A stretch of 64,000 nt of DNA from positions 62,001-126,000 of the forward strand of contig NZ_JACOOJ010000006.1 in the NCBI RefSeq assembly GCF_014287585.1, written 5' to 3'. The position numbers and the translations under genes are program-made. Within the stretch, counting starts at the first letter, position 1. Each line of letters starts with the position of its first letter. This document shows positions 8,410 through 17,636 of the stretch, piece by piece. The notes beneath the pieces are model-generated. The model searched no databases, was not told the origin of the DNA, and saw nothing but the letters and a program-made list of their open reading frames with translations. Origin of the DNA: Parabacteroides hominis (GTDB taxonomy: Bacteria > Bacteroidota > Bacteroidia > Bacteroidales > Tannerellaceae).

Positions 8410-9672
8410 ATGATTGGAAAAAAAATACCGGCTGTTTTTCGGATCGTGTTTGCCATATGGGTGATCCTGCAGGTTTGCCTAATGGTAAAATACTGGGATA
8501 TGCCTAACCACGATGACGCCCTGGCTTATGTGGAACTGGCTTCGGAATGTATTGCGAGGGGCACTTGGTATCCGGACGTGCATAACCAATATGACGATTT
8601 TATTTTCGGTCCGGGCTATGTAAACCTTTTGATCGGGATCTATCATCTTTTCGGATCTTTCTCTTTTGTCCGGTTGCTGAATTTATTGATGAATATTGCA
8701 ATGGTATTTGAAATACGGAAGTTGGCCGGACGGATGTTTTCGAATAAAACGGGGTATTACGCTGCTATTTTATATATGTCGATTTTTTCAAACCTATATG
8801 CTCCGATAGCCGTATTGACTGATTTGCCTTTTACTTTCCTGTTGTTGACAGCCCTGCTGTTGTGCAACTTCCGCCGGCTGTTTCCTGTGGCTGTCGCCGG
8901 AGTGCTGATTGCTCTGGCTAACTGGTTCCGTCCTCTGGCAATTGTCTTTTTATGCGTGATTTTGCTCCTTTTCATCGTGCAAAAGCGCCGGTGGCAGTCT
9001 TATGTCGCTTTGGCTCTGCCGCTTGTCTTGACTGTTTTCCTGATCGGACAGAGTGCGAAGAAGAGAACCGGTCATTTTGTCTATCAAGCGGTGTCCGGAG
9101 GCTATAACTTAGCCATGAGTTCTTTTGATGAAGCAAACGGTTTAGTCAATTTTAACGGCTTCGGTGATCCTGACAATTATATTTGCCTTCCTCCCGGAGA
9201 TTATACCTATATGGAGCGGGACAGCCTGTTAAAGCGTGCGTCGGTCCGCTGGATATCGGAGCACCCGTTTAAGTATATTTCCCAACTGCCCTTCAAGTTG
9301 GCCGCTTTATATTGTGAAGATACCTGGACGGAGCGTGTGAAGCCGGATATGGGATTTAGAGTAGTGCTTTCAAAAATGAAGGATAATAGCTTGAAATTGA
9401 TTGAGTTAATCGTTGTCCTGGCGTTGAAGAGCATTGTCTATTACACCGTGCTTTTGTTATTCCTTTATTACGTTTGGACGAACCGGCGCGATCTGTTCCG
9501 GGAGCGGAATGTCTATCTCCTGATCCCTGTTTTAGGTACGGCTGTAACGGTTTTGTTCGTGATCACTTCCCGCTATCATTATCCTTATTTGTTTGCGATA
9601 ACAATCTATGCGGCAGCGGGGCTTGACACTCTCATACAGAATAAATTAAAGAAAAATAGCAGAAAGTGCTGA
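8410..9672 (+). CDS. GT-C type membrane glycosyltransferase (family 39-like)
   Basis: A 420-residue integral membrane protein with roughly ten hydrophobic segments. The acidic motif MPNHDDALAYVELA comes after the first transmembrane segment, which is where the catalytic Asp pair of GT-C transferases (PMT/ArnT-like, using polyprenyl-phosphate sugars) is found. The following periplasmic loop is rich in aromatic residues (YPDVHNQYDDFIFGPGYVN). A second large loop (about 220-310) lies before the C-terminal membrane segments. It is a single gene with its own promoter. Acceptor and donor are unknown; protein or lipid glycosylation at the membrane is inferred from the fold alone. Confidence 0.7.
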   Translation: MIGKKIPAVFRIVFAIWVILQVCLMVKYWDMPNHDDALAYVELASECIARGTWYPDVHNQYDDFIFGPGYVNLLIGIYHLFGSFSFVRLLNLLMNIAMVFEIRKLAGRMFSNKTGYYAAILYMSIFSNLYAPIAVLTDLPFTFLLLTALLLCNFRRLFPVAVAGVLIALANWFRPLAIVFLCVILLLFIVQKRRWQSYVALALPLVLTVFLIGQSAKKRTGHFVYQAVSGGYNLAMSSFDEANGLVNFNGFGDPDNYICLPPGDYTYMERDSLLKRASVRWISEHPFKYISQLPFKLAALYCEDTWTERVKPDMGFRVVLSKMKDNSLKLIELIVVLALKSIVYYTVLLLFLYYVWTNRRDLFRERNVYLLIPVLGTAVTVLFVITSRYHYPYLFAITIYAAAGLDTLIQNKLKKNSRKC

Positions 9673-9687
9673 TTTATTTGCTGATTT

Positions 9688-9720
9688 CTTGTGTGTGAAT
9701 CAAAATAATTTGTACCTTTG
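9688..9720 (+). promoter_or_regulatory. Promoter of the rpmB-rpmG operon
   Basis: The -7 box TACCTTTG is at 9713-9720, with a CTTG/TTTG-like -33 element about 21 bases upstream. It leaves a leader of about 115 nt before rpmB. Confidence 0.6.
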
Positions 9721-9843
9721 TGCCCCGTAAAAGAAGAGAAACTCTATTAGAATCTTTGTTTTTGTTCAAGATGCAGTTCAAAAAGGGAAGACAGATAGCA
9801 GGAGTTGACTTAAATTTCGTAATATTAAAAAGAAAGATTAGCG

Positions 9844-10083
9844 ATGTCTAAAATTTGTCAAATTACCGGAAAGAAAGCAATGGTTGGCAACAACGTTTCT
9901 CACTCTAAGAGAAGAACGAAACGTAAGTTTGATGTGAACCTGTTTACTAAAAAGTTCTACTGGGTAGAACAGGATTGTTGGGTTAGCCTGAATATTTCAG
10001 CCGCTGGCTTGCGTACTATCAATAAACTTGGTTTGGATGCAGCAATTAAGAGAGCTGCTGAAAAAGGTTATTTAAACGCTTAA
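9844..10083 (+). CDS. rpmB: 50S ribosomal protein L28
   Basis: A 79-residue L28, a component of the large ribosomal subunit. The N-terminal [21 protein letters not shown] and [19 protein letters not shown] are diagnostic. It is the first gene of a three-gene operon with rpmG and a DUF4295 gene, separated by 19- and 14-base gaps, each with a purine-rich ribosome-binding region. The leader before it is about 115 nt and could hold autoregulatory structure, although none is evident. Confidence 0.97.
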   Translation: MSKICQITGKKAMVGNNVSHSKRRTKRKFDVNLFTKKFYWVEQDCWVSLNISAAGLRTINKLGLDAAIKRAAEKGYLNA

Positions 10084-10102
10084 TTTGAGGAGGAAATAAG
10101 AA

Positions 10103-10291
10103 ATGGCAAAGAAAGCAAAAGGTAACAGAGTTCAGGTAATTCTTGAATGCACTGAGCACAAAGAAAGTGGTATGCCGGGTACTTCCCGTTATATTACAAC
10201 AAAGAACAGAAAGAATACAACTCAGAGATTGGAGCTGATGAAGTACAATCCTATCCTGAAGAAGATGACGTTACACAAAGAAATTAAGTAA
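10103..10291 (+). CDS. rpmG: 50S ribosomal protein L33
   Basis: A 62-residue L33 ([20 protein letters not shown] ... [21 protein letters not shown]). It lacks the CxxC pairs of zinc-binding L33, with only one Cys near residue 16, so it is of the zinc-free type. It sits between rpmB and the DUF4295 gene. Confidence 0.97.
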   Translation: MAKKAKGNRVQVILECTEHKESGMPGTSRYITTKNRKNTTQRLELMKYNPILKKMTLHKEIK

Positions 10292-10305
10292 GAGGAGATT
10301 AAACA

Positions 10306-10458
10306 ATGGCAAAAAAAGCGGTTGCAACATTTAAGAAAGGTGACGGTCGTACCTATTCTAAAGTAATCAAGATGGTTAAGTCCCCGAAGACCGGTGCTTA
10401 CATCTTCCAGGAAGAAATGATTCCTAACGAAGCTGTCAAAGATTATTTCGCTAAATAA
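10306..10458 (+). CDS. DUF4295 family protein
   Basis: A 50-residue basic protein (MAKKAVATFKKGDGRTYSKV ... EEMIPNEAVKDYFAK) preceded by the ribosome-binding sequence AGAGGAG. This small family is found in Bacteroidetes immediately after rpmB-rpmG, as here, and is thought to be ribosome-associated because of that context; no activity is established. The frame is intact, and the terminator at 10484 ends the operon. Confidence 0.88.
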   Translation: MAKKAVATFKKGDGRTYSKVIKMVKSPKTGAYIFQEEMIPNEAVKDYFAK

Positions 10459-10483
10459 GAGAGCGTAATATCAAGATACGAAG

Positions 10484-10522
10484 AGAGGTTCTTCTCCATA
10501 GCGGGAAGGACCTCTTTTTTTG
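10484..10522 (+). terminator. Rho-independent terminator of the ribosomal operon
   Basis: AGAGGTTCTTCTCC pairs with GGGAAGGACCTCT (mostly matched stem), followed by a run of seven T. Confidence 0.8.
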
Positions 10523-10555
10523 TCTCCATTCGGGTGGTTATATGGAATATTTTCA

Positions 10556-10563
10556 TAATTTTG
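10556..10563 (+). promoter_or_regulatory. -7 promoter box of dnaN
   Basis: TAATTTTG fits TAnnTTTG and lies about 103 bases upstream of the dnaN start, implying a leader of roughly 95 nt. Confidence 0.5.
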
Positions 10564-10666
10564 TGTGGGCGAATCCGCGGCTGTCCGGTTAAGGGCTGTC
10601 CGTGAGCCGGACCTGCAAAATACATTTGATGAATAATAAATAAAAACAAATAAATAATTAAGAACC

Positions 10667-11791
10667 ATGAGATTTGATGTATCCAGCACAGCGCTGTTAT
10701 CACGTTTGCAATCTATTAGCAAAGTCATTGCTTCTAAGAATTCATTACCGATCCTGGACAGTTTCCTTTTCAACCTGGAAGGTAATAAACTCACCATAAC
10801 AGCTTCGGATGCTGAAACACGTCTGGTTACATCCGTTGACGTGATGAATGCACAGGGAAGCGGGCTTTTCGCCGTCTCGGCAAAAATCTTGCTCGACCCG
10901 TTGAAGGAGTTGCCCGAACAACCGCTGACTTTCGATATTAACGACGATAACCTGGAAATCTTTATCCATTTCCAGAACGGTAAGTATAATTTTATCGGAC
11001 AGAAGGGAGACACGTATCCGCAGCAGAAACCGTTGAATGAGAATGCGATATCTGTCATGATGGATGCGCAGATGTTGCTGAACGGCATCAGCCGCTCGCT
11101 GTTTGCAACGGCTGACGACGAGCTTCGTCCGGTAATGAACGGCATCTATTTCGATATTCATACGGACGATCTGACATTTGTGGCTTCCGACGGACATAAG
11201 CTGGTGCGCCTGCGCAACCTTTCGGTAAAATCACCGGAAAGAGCTTCTTTCATTTTGCCGAAGAAGCCCGCTAACCTGCTGAAAGGCCTTTTATCAAAAG
11301 AAGGGGAGATGGTCAGCATCAAGTTCGATGATAACAATGCCTATGTCAACTGTTCTAATTTCGAAATGGTTTGCCGACTGATCGAAGGCCGTTACCCGAA
11401 TTACAACAGCGTGATCCCGCAGGAAAATCCTTTCAAGGTGACGATCGACCGTGTCTCTTTCCTGAATGCTTTGAAGCGCGTTTCCGTTTTCTCCAACCCG
11501 GCAAGCAGCCTTGTCAAGTTGCAGTTGAAGGAGAGCGAGATGATTGTTTCCGCACAGGATATCGATTTTTCCACTTCGGCGGAAGAAAAAATTGTTTGCA
11601 GCTTTGACGGAACCGAATTAAGCATCGGTTTCAAGGCTACTTATCTGATTGAAATACTGAGCAACATCAATTCGGAAGAGGTGATACTCGAATTGGCTGA
11701 TCCTTCGCGTGCCGGCCTGATCGTTCCTTCTGAAAACGAAGAGAACGAGGATCTGCTGATGCTGCTGATGCCTATGATGTTGAATGATTAA
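10667..11791 (+). CDS. dnaN: DNA polymerase III beta subunit (sliding clamp)
   Basis: A 374-residue beta clamp, the ring that holds the replicative polymerase on DNA. It has the three repeated clamp domains. Recognisable stretches include ASKNSLPILDSFLF, RPVMNGIYFDI with FVASDGHKLVRL, and the C-terminal LLMPMMLND, which forms the end of the partner-binding pocket. It is first in a run of plus-strand genes, with the DnaQ-like exonuclease 10 bases downstream. No dnaA lies nearby, so this is not the classical origin arrangement. Confidence 0.96.
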   Translation: MRFDVSSTALLSRLQSISKVIASKNSLPILDSFLFNLEGNKLTITASDAETRLVTSVDVMNAQGSGLFAVSAKILLDPLKELPEQPLTFDINDDNLEIFIHFQNGKYNFIGQKGDTYPQQKPLNENAISVMMDAQMLLNGISRSLFATADDELRPVMNGIYFDIHTDDLTFVASDGHKLVRLRNLSVKSPERASFILPKKPANLLKGLLSKEGEMVSIKFDDNNAYVNCSNFEMVCRLIEGRYPNYNSVIPQENPFKVTIDRVSFLNALKRVSVFSNPASSLVKLQLKESEMIVSAQDIDFSTSAEEKIVCSFDGTELSIGFKATYLIEILSNINSEEVILELADPSRAGLIVPSENEENEDLLMLLMPMMLND

Positions 11792-11801
11792 AATATAAGA
11801 A

Positions 11802-12572
11802 ATGCAGTTAAACCTGAAAAACCCGTTAGTCTTCTTCGACTTGGAGACTACGGGTATTAATATTGTTAAAGACCGTATCGTGGAAATCTCTTTTGTCAAG
11901 GTTTACCCGAATGGAAAAGAAGAATCTAAAACGAGACGGATCAATCCGGAAATGCCCATTCCACCGGAATCGACCGCTATTCACGGCATCACCGACGAAG
12001 ATGTAAAAGACTGTCCAACCTTTAAAGAAATAGCCAAGTCGCTGGCCACCCAGATAGAAGGGTGCGATCTGGCCGGATATAACTCCAATCGCTTCGATAT
12101 CCCTTTGCTGGCGGAAGAGTTTCTGCGGGCAGGTGTCGATATCGATTTGAACAAACGCAAGTTTGTAGACGTGCAGACCATTTTCCATAAGATGGAACAG
12201 CGTACGCTTTCGGCCGCCTATAAGTTCTACTGTGACAAAAGCCTTGAAAACGCCCATACGGCGGAGGCCGATACGATGGCGACCTATGAAGTGTTGAAAG
12301 CGCAGTTGGACCGTTATCCGGACTTGCAGAATGATATCAATTTCCTTTCCCAATATTCAAGCTATACGAATAATGTGGACTTTGCCGGGCGTATGGTATA
12401 TAACGACAAAGGGGAAGAGGTGATAAACTTTGGCAAATATAAAGGCCGTCTGGTCGAGGAAGTGCTGAAGAACGATCCCGGATATTATTCCTGGATTATG
12501 AATGGCGACTTTCCTCTGAACACCAAGAAAATACTGACTGAAATAAAATTGAGAGGTTTTAATTCGAAATAA
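11802..12572 (+). CDS. DnaQ-like 3'-5' exonuclease (DEDDh), possible polymerase III epsilon-like protein
   Basis: A 256-residue DEDDh exonuclease. Exo I is FFDLETTGI (Asp, Glu), Exo II is AGYNSNRFDIPLL, and Exo III is HTAEADTMATYEVL (His and Asp). The C-terminal 60 residues (VINFGKYKGRLVEEVLKNDPGYYSWIM) form an extra small domain resembling DUF3820-type modules. It directly follows dnaN, which supports a role in proofreading or repair, but whether it is the main epsilon subunit is not certain. Confidence 0.85.
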   Translation: MQLNLKNPLVFFDLETTGINIVKDRIVEISFVKVYPNGKEESKTRRINPEMPIPPESTAIHGITDEDVKDCPTFKEIAKSLATQIEGCDLAGYNSNRFDIPLLAEEFLRAGVDIDLNKRKFVDVQTIFHKMEQRTLSAAYKFYCDKSLENAHTAEADTMATYEVLKAQLDRYPDLQNDINFLSQYSSYTNNVDFAGRMVYNDKGEEVINFGKYKGRLVEEVLKNDPGYYSWIMNGDFPLNTKKILTEIKLRGFNSK

Positions 12573-12577
12573 GAACC

Positions 12578-13729
12578 ATGAATAATTTTGAGTTTTGTAA
12601 CCCTGTAAAGGTTGTTTTCGGCAAAGGTTCCATAGCCCGTTTGTCCGCTTTGATTCCGGAAGGAAGTAAAGTGCTGATGGTGTATGGCGGCGGAAGCATA
12701 AAGAAAAACGGCATCTACGGCCAGGTGACAAAGGCGCTGGAAGGTTTTGAAGTGACCGAGTTTCCGGGAATCGAAGCAAATCCGCATTACGAAACCTGCA
12801 TGAAGGCCGTGGAGGTCGTCAAAGAGAAGAAGATTGATTTTCTGCTGGCCGTAGGCGGCGGTTCGGTGATCGACGCCACGAAGTTCATCGCGGTATCTGT
12901 CGGTTTCGAAGGCGATCCGTGGGATATCCTTTCGAAAGGCGGCGAGATAAAGAGCGCCTTGCCTTTGGGTACGGTGCTTACATTGGCTGCGACCGGTTCG
13001 GAGATGAACGAACGTTCGGTTATCTCCCGTGTCTCGACTCGTGAGAAACTGAATTTCGCCAGTCCGTTGGTATTCCCGAAATTCTCTGTGCTGGACCCTG
13101 AAGTGACTTACTCGCTCCCCGCACGCCAGGTGGCGAACGGGGTGGTCGACTCTTTTATTCATGTGGTGGAGCAGTATCTGACCTATCCGGTCAATGCGAA
13201 GGTGCAGGATGCCTTTTCGGAAGGATTGATGCGTGTCATCCATGAAGAAGGATTGAAGGTTTTGGATAATCCGAACGACTACGATATCCGTGCCAACCTG
13301 ATGTGGGCGGCGACCAATGCGTTGAATGTCTGGATCGGGCAGGGGGTTCCGCAGGACTGGTCTTCCCACCGCATGGGCTATTCGCTGACGGCGCAGTTCG
13401 GCCTGGATCATGCACAAACACTGGCGATTCTCTTGCCGGGCGTCATGACCTATATGTTTAAAGAGAAGCAGGCCAAGTTAGCTCGTATGGGCGAAGTCGT
13501 TTTTGGCATTGCGGATGGGACGGAAGAGGAAAAGGCACGCAAGACAATTGCGGCCTGTGAGGATTTCTTCAGCCGGATGGGACTGAAAACGCGCCTCGGT
13601 GAATGTGGCATTACGGAAAAGGATTTGGATACCCTTGCCGCTCCTGTGGACAAACAGGGCTGGAAATTGGGCGAACATCATAATATAGACAGCCGTGTGG
13701 CTCGCGAGATAATGGCATTGCGCTTGTAA
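12578..13729 (+). CDS. Iron-containing alcohol dehydrogenase (butanol dehydrogenase type)
   Basis: A 383-residue group III alcohol dehydrogenase that interconverts aldehydes or ketones and alcohols with NAD(P)H. The nucleotide loop is AVGGGSVIDATKFIA. Metal ligands are expected in NGVVDSFIHVVEQY (Asp, His) and HRMGYSLTAQFGLDHAQTLAILLP (two His). This is the YqhD/BdhA subgroup pattern. It starts 5 bases after the exonuclease stop, so it is probably co-transcribed. Likely roles are redox balance or aldehyde detoxification; substrate unknown. Confidence 0.9.
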   Translation: MNNFEFCNPVKVVFGKGSIARLSALIPEGSKVLMVYGGGSIKKNGIYGQVTKALEGFEVTEFPGIEANPHYETCMKAVEVVKEKKIDFLLAVGGGSVIDATKFIAVSVGFEGDPWDILSKGGEIKSALPLGTVLTLAATGSEMNERSVISRVSTREKLNFASPLVFPKFSVLDPEVTYSLPARQVANGVVDSFIHVVEQYLTYPVNAKVQDAFSEGLMRVIHEEGLKVLDNPNDYDIRANLMWAATNALNVWIGQGVPQDWSSHRMGYSLTAQFGLDHAQTLAILLPGVMTYMFKEKQAKLARMGEVVFGIADGTEEEKARKTIAACEDFFSRMGLKTRLGECGITEKDLDTLAAPVDKQGWKLGEHHNIDSRVAREIMALRL

Positions 13730-13780
13730 TTTCATGCTTACGAAATTTCGGTTTTATCCGGAAGTATATATAAATAGGTT

Positions 13781-14992
13781 ATGGAAAATAGTCTGAAAGG
13801 TAAACATATCATATTGGGGATAACAGGGAGCATCGCTGCCTATAAAGCCGCCTATATCATCCGTGCCCTGGTGAAGAAAGGGGCGGAGGTTCAAGTTGTT
13901 ATTACCCCTGCGGGAAAAGAATTCATTACGCCGCTCACGTTATCCACGTTGAGCAGCCATCCGGTGATCAGCGAGTTTTTCTCGAACCGAGACGGTACGT
14001 GGAACAGCCATGTCGATCTCGGCCTCTGGGCGGATGCCATGCTGGTCGCACCGGCTACTGCTTCGACAATCGGAAAGATGGCGAATGGCATTGCCGATAA
14101 TATGCTGGTCACGACATACCTGTCTTGCAAAGCTCCGGTTTTTGTCGCACCGGCGATGGATTTGGATATGTTTGCACATCCTTCCACCGGGCAGAACTTA
14201 GACCGGCTCCGTTCGTTCGGCAACCGTATCATCGAACCTGCCGAAGGGGAACTTGCCAGCCATCTGGTAGGTAAGGGGCGCATGGAAGAACCGGATAGGA
14301 TCGTGGCGGTCCTGGAAGATTTCTTCGCTTCCCAAACCCGGCTTGAAAAAAAAAAGATTGTAATAACTGCCGGTCCGACATATGAAAAGATAGATCCCGT
14401 ACGTTTTATAGGTAACTATTCTTCCGGAAAGATGGGGTTTGCATTGGCGGAAGCGTGTGCAGGGCAGGGGGCGGAAGTGACATTGATCGCAGGGCCGGTG
14501 TCTTTGAAGGCGGTTCATCCGAATATCAAACGGATCGATGTCGAGTCGGCCGAAGAAATGTATCAGGCGGCCATGACGGCTTTTCCGGGGGCGGATGCCG
14601 GTATCCTTTGTGCCGCCGTGGCGGATTATCGTCCGGATGAGCAGGCAAGCGAAAAGATCAAACGGGAGACGAAAGGGGAAATGACGCTCCGTCTGGTTCC
14701 GAATAAGGATATCGCAGCCTCGTTGGGAGCGATCAAGCGGGAAAACCAGGTCTTAGTCGGTTTCGCATTGGAAACAAATGATGAAACGGCTCATGCCGAA
14801 GGAAAGCTGAAACGGAAAAACCTCGATTTCATCGTGTTGAATTCATTGAGGGATGCAGGCGCCGGTTTCCGTTGCGACACGAATAAGATCACGATCATCG
14901 ACAAGGAAGGCGGGACGACTGTTTATCCCTTGAAGAGCAAACAGGGAGTGGCCGTTGATATTATAAATAAATTGGCAACATTATTAAAATGA
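13781..14992 (+). CDS. coaBC: Bifunctional phosphopantothenoylcysteine decarboxylase/phosphopantothenate-cysteine ligase
   Basis: A 403-residue CoaBC, catalysing two steps of coenzyme A synthesis. The N-terminal flavoprotein domain (about 1-185) has GITGSIAAYKAA, the catalytic His in NSHVDLGLWADAMLVAPATA and the substrate loop PAMDLDM, where the commoner Asn is Asp, as is usual in this phylum. The C-terminal CoaB domain (about 190-403) has ITAGPTYEKIDPVRFIGN, SSGKMGFALAEA and PNKDIAASLG. Its stop overlaps the next start by 4 bases (ATGA), indicating translational coupling with the DUF4835 gene. Confidence 0.95.
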   Translation: MENSLKGKHIILGITGSIAAYKAAYIIRALVKKGAEVQVVITPAGKEFITPLTLSTLSSHPVISEFFSNRDGTWNSHVDLGLWADAMLVAPATASTIGKMANGIADNMLVTTYLSCKAPVFVAPAMDLDMFAHPSTGQNLDRLRSFGNRIIEPAEGELASHLVGKGRMEEPDRIVAVLEDFFASQTRLEKKKIVITAGPTYEKIDPVRFIGNYSSGKMGFALAEACAGQGAEVTLIAGPVSLKAVHPNIKRIDVESAEEMYQAAMTAFPGADAGILCAAVADYRPDEQASEKIKRETKGEMTLRLVPNKDIAASLGAIKRENQVLVGFALETNDETAHAEGKLKRKNLDFIVLNSLRDAGAGFRCDTNKITIIDKEGGTTVYPLKSKQGVAVDIINKLATLLK

Positions 14993-15894
14993 GAATGATT
15001 AAGAAATTGTTATGCATATGCTTGTTGGGAGCTGCTCCTTTTATGGGTAAGGCGCAGGAGTTGAATGCCCGCATCACCATAAACAGTGATAAGGTGCAGA
15101 GTACGAATAAACAGGTGTTCAAAACCCTGCAGGATGCATTGAATGATTTCGTCAATAACAAAAAATGGACGGATGCTACTTTCGCCATAAACGAACGTAT
15201 CGACTGCTCCATGACTCTCATCATCAACGAAATGGTATCGGACAATAGTTTTAAAGGCGAGATACAGGTGCAGGCTCGCCGTCCGGTATATAATTCCAGC
15301 TATACGACAACGTTGCTGAATTATCGTGATACGGAACTCTCTTTCGACTATACCGAATTCGAACCGTTGGAATATACGGAAAATACATTGAGCAACAATC
15401 TGATTGCAACGGTTGTTTTCTATATCTATACGATCCTCGGCCTGGATTTCGACAGCTTTTCCCCGAAAGGAGGCACTGCTTTCCTCGGACAGGCCATGCA
15501 GATCGTGAGCCTGGCACAGGCGCAACCTGCCTGGACAGGTTGGAAAGCTTTTGAAAACGACCGTAACCGCCATGCTTTGGCTACGGCTCTGACGGACAAT
15601 ACTTCCGAATTGTTCCGGGATATGTGGTATAACTATCATCGTAAGGGACTCGATGAAATGGCCGCAAATCCGGATCGCGGACGTACGACTATAATCGGTT
15701 TGCTTCCGGTTTTGGAGCAAGTTAAGAGTGCCCGTCCGACGTCACCGTTGCTTCAGATGTTCGCCGATTCCAAACTGGATGAAGTCGTTTTGATCTATTC
15801 GAAAGCTACTGCGCCGGAGAAGCAGGAAGGCTATAAAATGTTGTCCAATCTGTATCCTGCCCTCACGACACGTATGGAATCGCTTAAAAAGTAA
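14989..15894 (+). CDS. DUF4835 family secreted protein (PorD-like)
   Basis: A 301-residue protein with a signal peptide (KKLLCICLLGAAPFMGKAQE, cleaved near residue 19). The mature part starts ELNARITINSDKVQSTNKQVFKTLQDALNDFVN, characteristic of DUF4835, also called PorD in Porphyromonas, where it is linked to type IX secretion. Between coaBC and recN is a conserved location for this family in Bacteroidales. An internal Met at 14995 could be the true start, giving a protein two residues shorter. Function is not established outside Porphyromonas. Confidence 0.85.
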   Translation: MRMIKKLLCICLLGAAPFMGKAQELNARITINSDKVQSTNKQVFKTLQDALNDFVNNKKWTDATFAINERIDCSMTLIINEMVSDNSFKGEIQVQARRPVYNSSYTTTLLNYRDTELSFDYTEFEPLEYTENTLSNNLIATVVFYIYTILGLDFDSFSPKGGTAFLGQAMQIVSLAQAQPAWTGWKAFENDRNRHALATALTDNTSELFRDMWYNYHRKGLDEMAANPDRGRTTIIGLLPVLEQVKSARPTSPLLQMFADSKLDEVVLIYSKATAPEKQEGYKMLSNLYPALTTRMESLKK

Positions 15895-15906
15895 TCTGGA
15901 ATAACT

Positions 15907-17571
15907 ATGTTGAAATCTTTATTCATACGGAACTTTGTTCTGATAGACAGCCTGGACATTAAGTTCGATAAAGGTTTTTCTGTGATAACCGGTGAGACGG
16001 GGGCAGGAAAGTCTATTATATTGGGGGCGCTTTCCCTGGTCTTAGGACAGCGTGCAGATGGAAAGAGCATTAAGAACGGTTCTGAAAAATGTGTGATAGA
16101 AGCTGTCTTCGATGTCTCCCGCTATAAGCTGGAAGAATTTTTTCTCACGAATGACCTGGAGTATGATGCGGAGATTTGCATTCTTCGCCGGGAATTGTTT
16201 GCATCGGGAAAGTCCCGTGCTTTTGTAAACGATTCGCCTGTCCCGCTTTCCGTGGTGAAGGAATTGGGAAGCCGGCTGATCGATATCCATTCGCAACACC
16301 AGAATCTTTTGTTGGGGGATAACCGGTTTCAGTTGAAAGTAATCGATGTAATGGCCGAAAACGATATCCTGCTGATCCTTTACCGGAAGGAATACAGCCG
16401 TTATTTGTTTTTGAAAAAGGAACTGAAAGAACTGACCGAAAAGGCTCTCCAGACCAAGCAGGAGGAAGATTATGTGCGTTTTCAGTTGGAGCAGTTGACC
16501 GATGCCGGTTTGGTTGCCGGTGAACAGGAAGAACTGGAACAGGAACTGGAAACCCTTTCCCATGCCGAAGAGATAAAAGGTTCTCTTTATAAGATAACCC
16601 AACTGCTGGACGGGGAGGAACAGGGAGCCGTCCAACTGATAAAAGAAGCCCTTTCCACCGCAGACAGCCTGGAACGCTATTATCCGAAAGCGAAAGAAAT
16701 AGCCGAGCGTCTGCGTTCCGCCTATATCGATATGAACGACCTGGCTTCCGAAACGGATGTGTTGAAGGAGGATATCGAATTTAATCCTGAACGCTTGGAT
16801 TGGGTGAACGAACGTCTCAATACGTTATACTCCCTGGAACAGAAACACCGGGTATCCAATGTGGAAGAGCTGATAGAATTGCAGGAAAAATATAACGAGC
16901 AGCTAAAGGAGATCGATTCTTTTGATGAACAGATCGAATCGTTGAAAAAGCAGTTGGAGGTTTCTCATCGGGAATTGCTTCAACAGGCTGCCGTGTTGAG
17001 CGAACAACGTAAGATCGCCTCGAAAGCGATCGCCACCCAATTGGTGGAAATGGTTGTTCCGTTAGGTATGCCGAATACGCGTTTTGCGATCGACTTTGTG
17101 CCTAAACAGGAGCCGGAAAGCGATGGAATGGACGAAATCCGGTTTATGTTTTCCGCCAATAAGAGTGCGGAACTGCAACCGGTAGCTCAGACGGCATCCG
17201 GAGGCGAGATCTCCCGCCTGATGTTATGCATTAAGGCTATGATTGCCGGATTTACGGCGTTGCCTGCCATCATCTTTGACGAAGTGGATACGGGTGTTTC
17301 CGGGGATATCGCCGATAAAATGGGGGATATCATGCAGGAATTAGGTACGAAGATGCAGGTTTTTGCCATTACTCATCTTCCCCAGATCGCAGCAAAGGGA
17401 AAAGACCATTATTTTGTTTATAAGGAAGATACGGATGAACGGACCGTTACCCGTATCCGGAAAATGAATAAGGAAGAGCGCGTGAAAGAGATTGCGCGTA
17501 TGCTGAGCGGTGCTTCGTTGACCAGTGCTTCTATTGCAAATGCGAAAGAACTGTTGAAAGCTAAAAATTAA
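15907..17571 (+). CDS. recN: DNA repair protein RecN
   Basis: A 554-residue SMC-like ATPase for double-strand break repair. Walker A is GETGAGKSIILGAL near residue 30, followed by LGQRADGK. A long coiled coil spans about 155-370. The signature ASGGEISRLMLCIKAM and Walker B IIFDEVDTGVSGDIA are near the C-terminus, and the end FAITHLPQIAAKGKDHYFVYK is typical. Length is normal. It starts 12 bases after the DUF4835 gene. Confidence 0.95.
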   Translation: MLKSLFIRNFVLIDSLDIKFDKGFSVITGETGAGKSIILGALSLVLGQRADGKSIKNGSEKCVIEAVFDVSRYKLEEFFLTNDLEYDAEICILRRELFASGKSRAFVNDSPVPLSVVKELGSRLIDIHSQHQNLLLGDNRFQLKVIDVMAENDILLILYRKEYSRYLFLKKELKELTEKALQTKQEEDYVRFQLEQLTDAGLVAGEQEELEQELETLSHAEEIKGSLYKITQLLDGEEQGAVQLIKEALSTADSLERYYPKAKEIAERLRSAYIDMNDLASETDVLKEDIEFNPERLDWVNERLNTLYSLEQKHRVSNVEELIELQEKYNEQLKEIDSFDEQIESLKKQLEVSHRELLQQAAVLSEQRKIASKAIATQLVEMVVPLGMPNTRFAIDFVPKQEPESDGMDEIRFMFSANKSAELQPVAQTASGGEISRLMLCIKAMIAGFTALPAIIFDEVDTGVSGDIADKMGDIMQELGTKMQVFAITHLPQIAAKGKDHYFVYKEDTDERTVTRIRKMNKEERVKEIARMLSGASLTSASIANAKELLKAKN

Positions 17572-17636
17572 ACCTTTTCATCGCTGTCTGGTCATAATAG
17601 CAACAAAGTGTAAGTGCTAATTAAAAATTGAGTGAC

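Noticed and set aside
10459..10666. Chromosome replication origin next to dnaN
   Set aside because: No dnaA gene and no cluster of DnaA boxes seen; the gap holds a terminator and the dnaN promoter.
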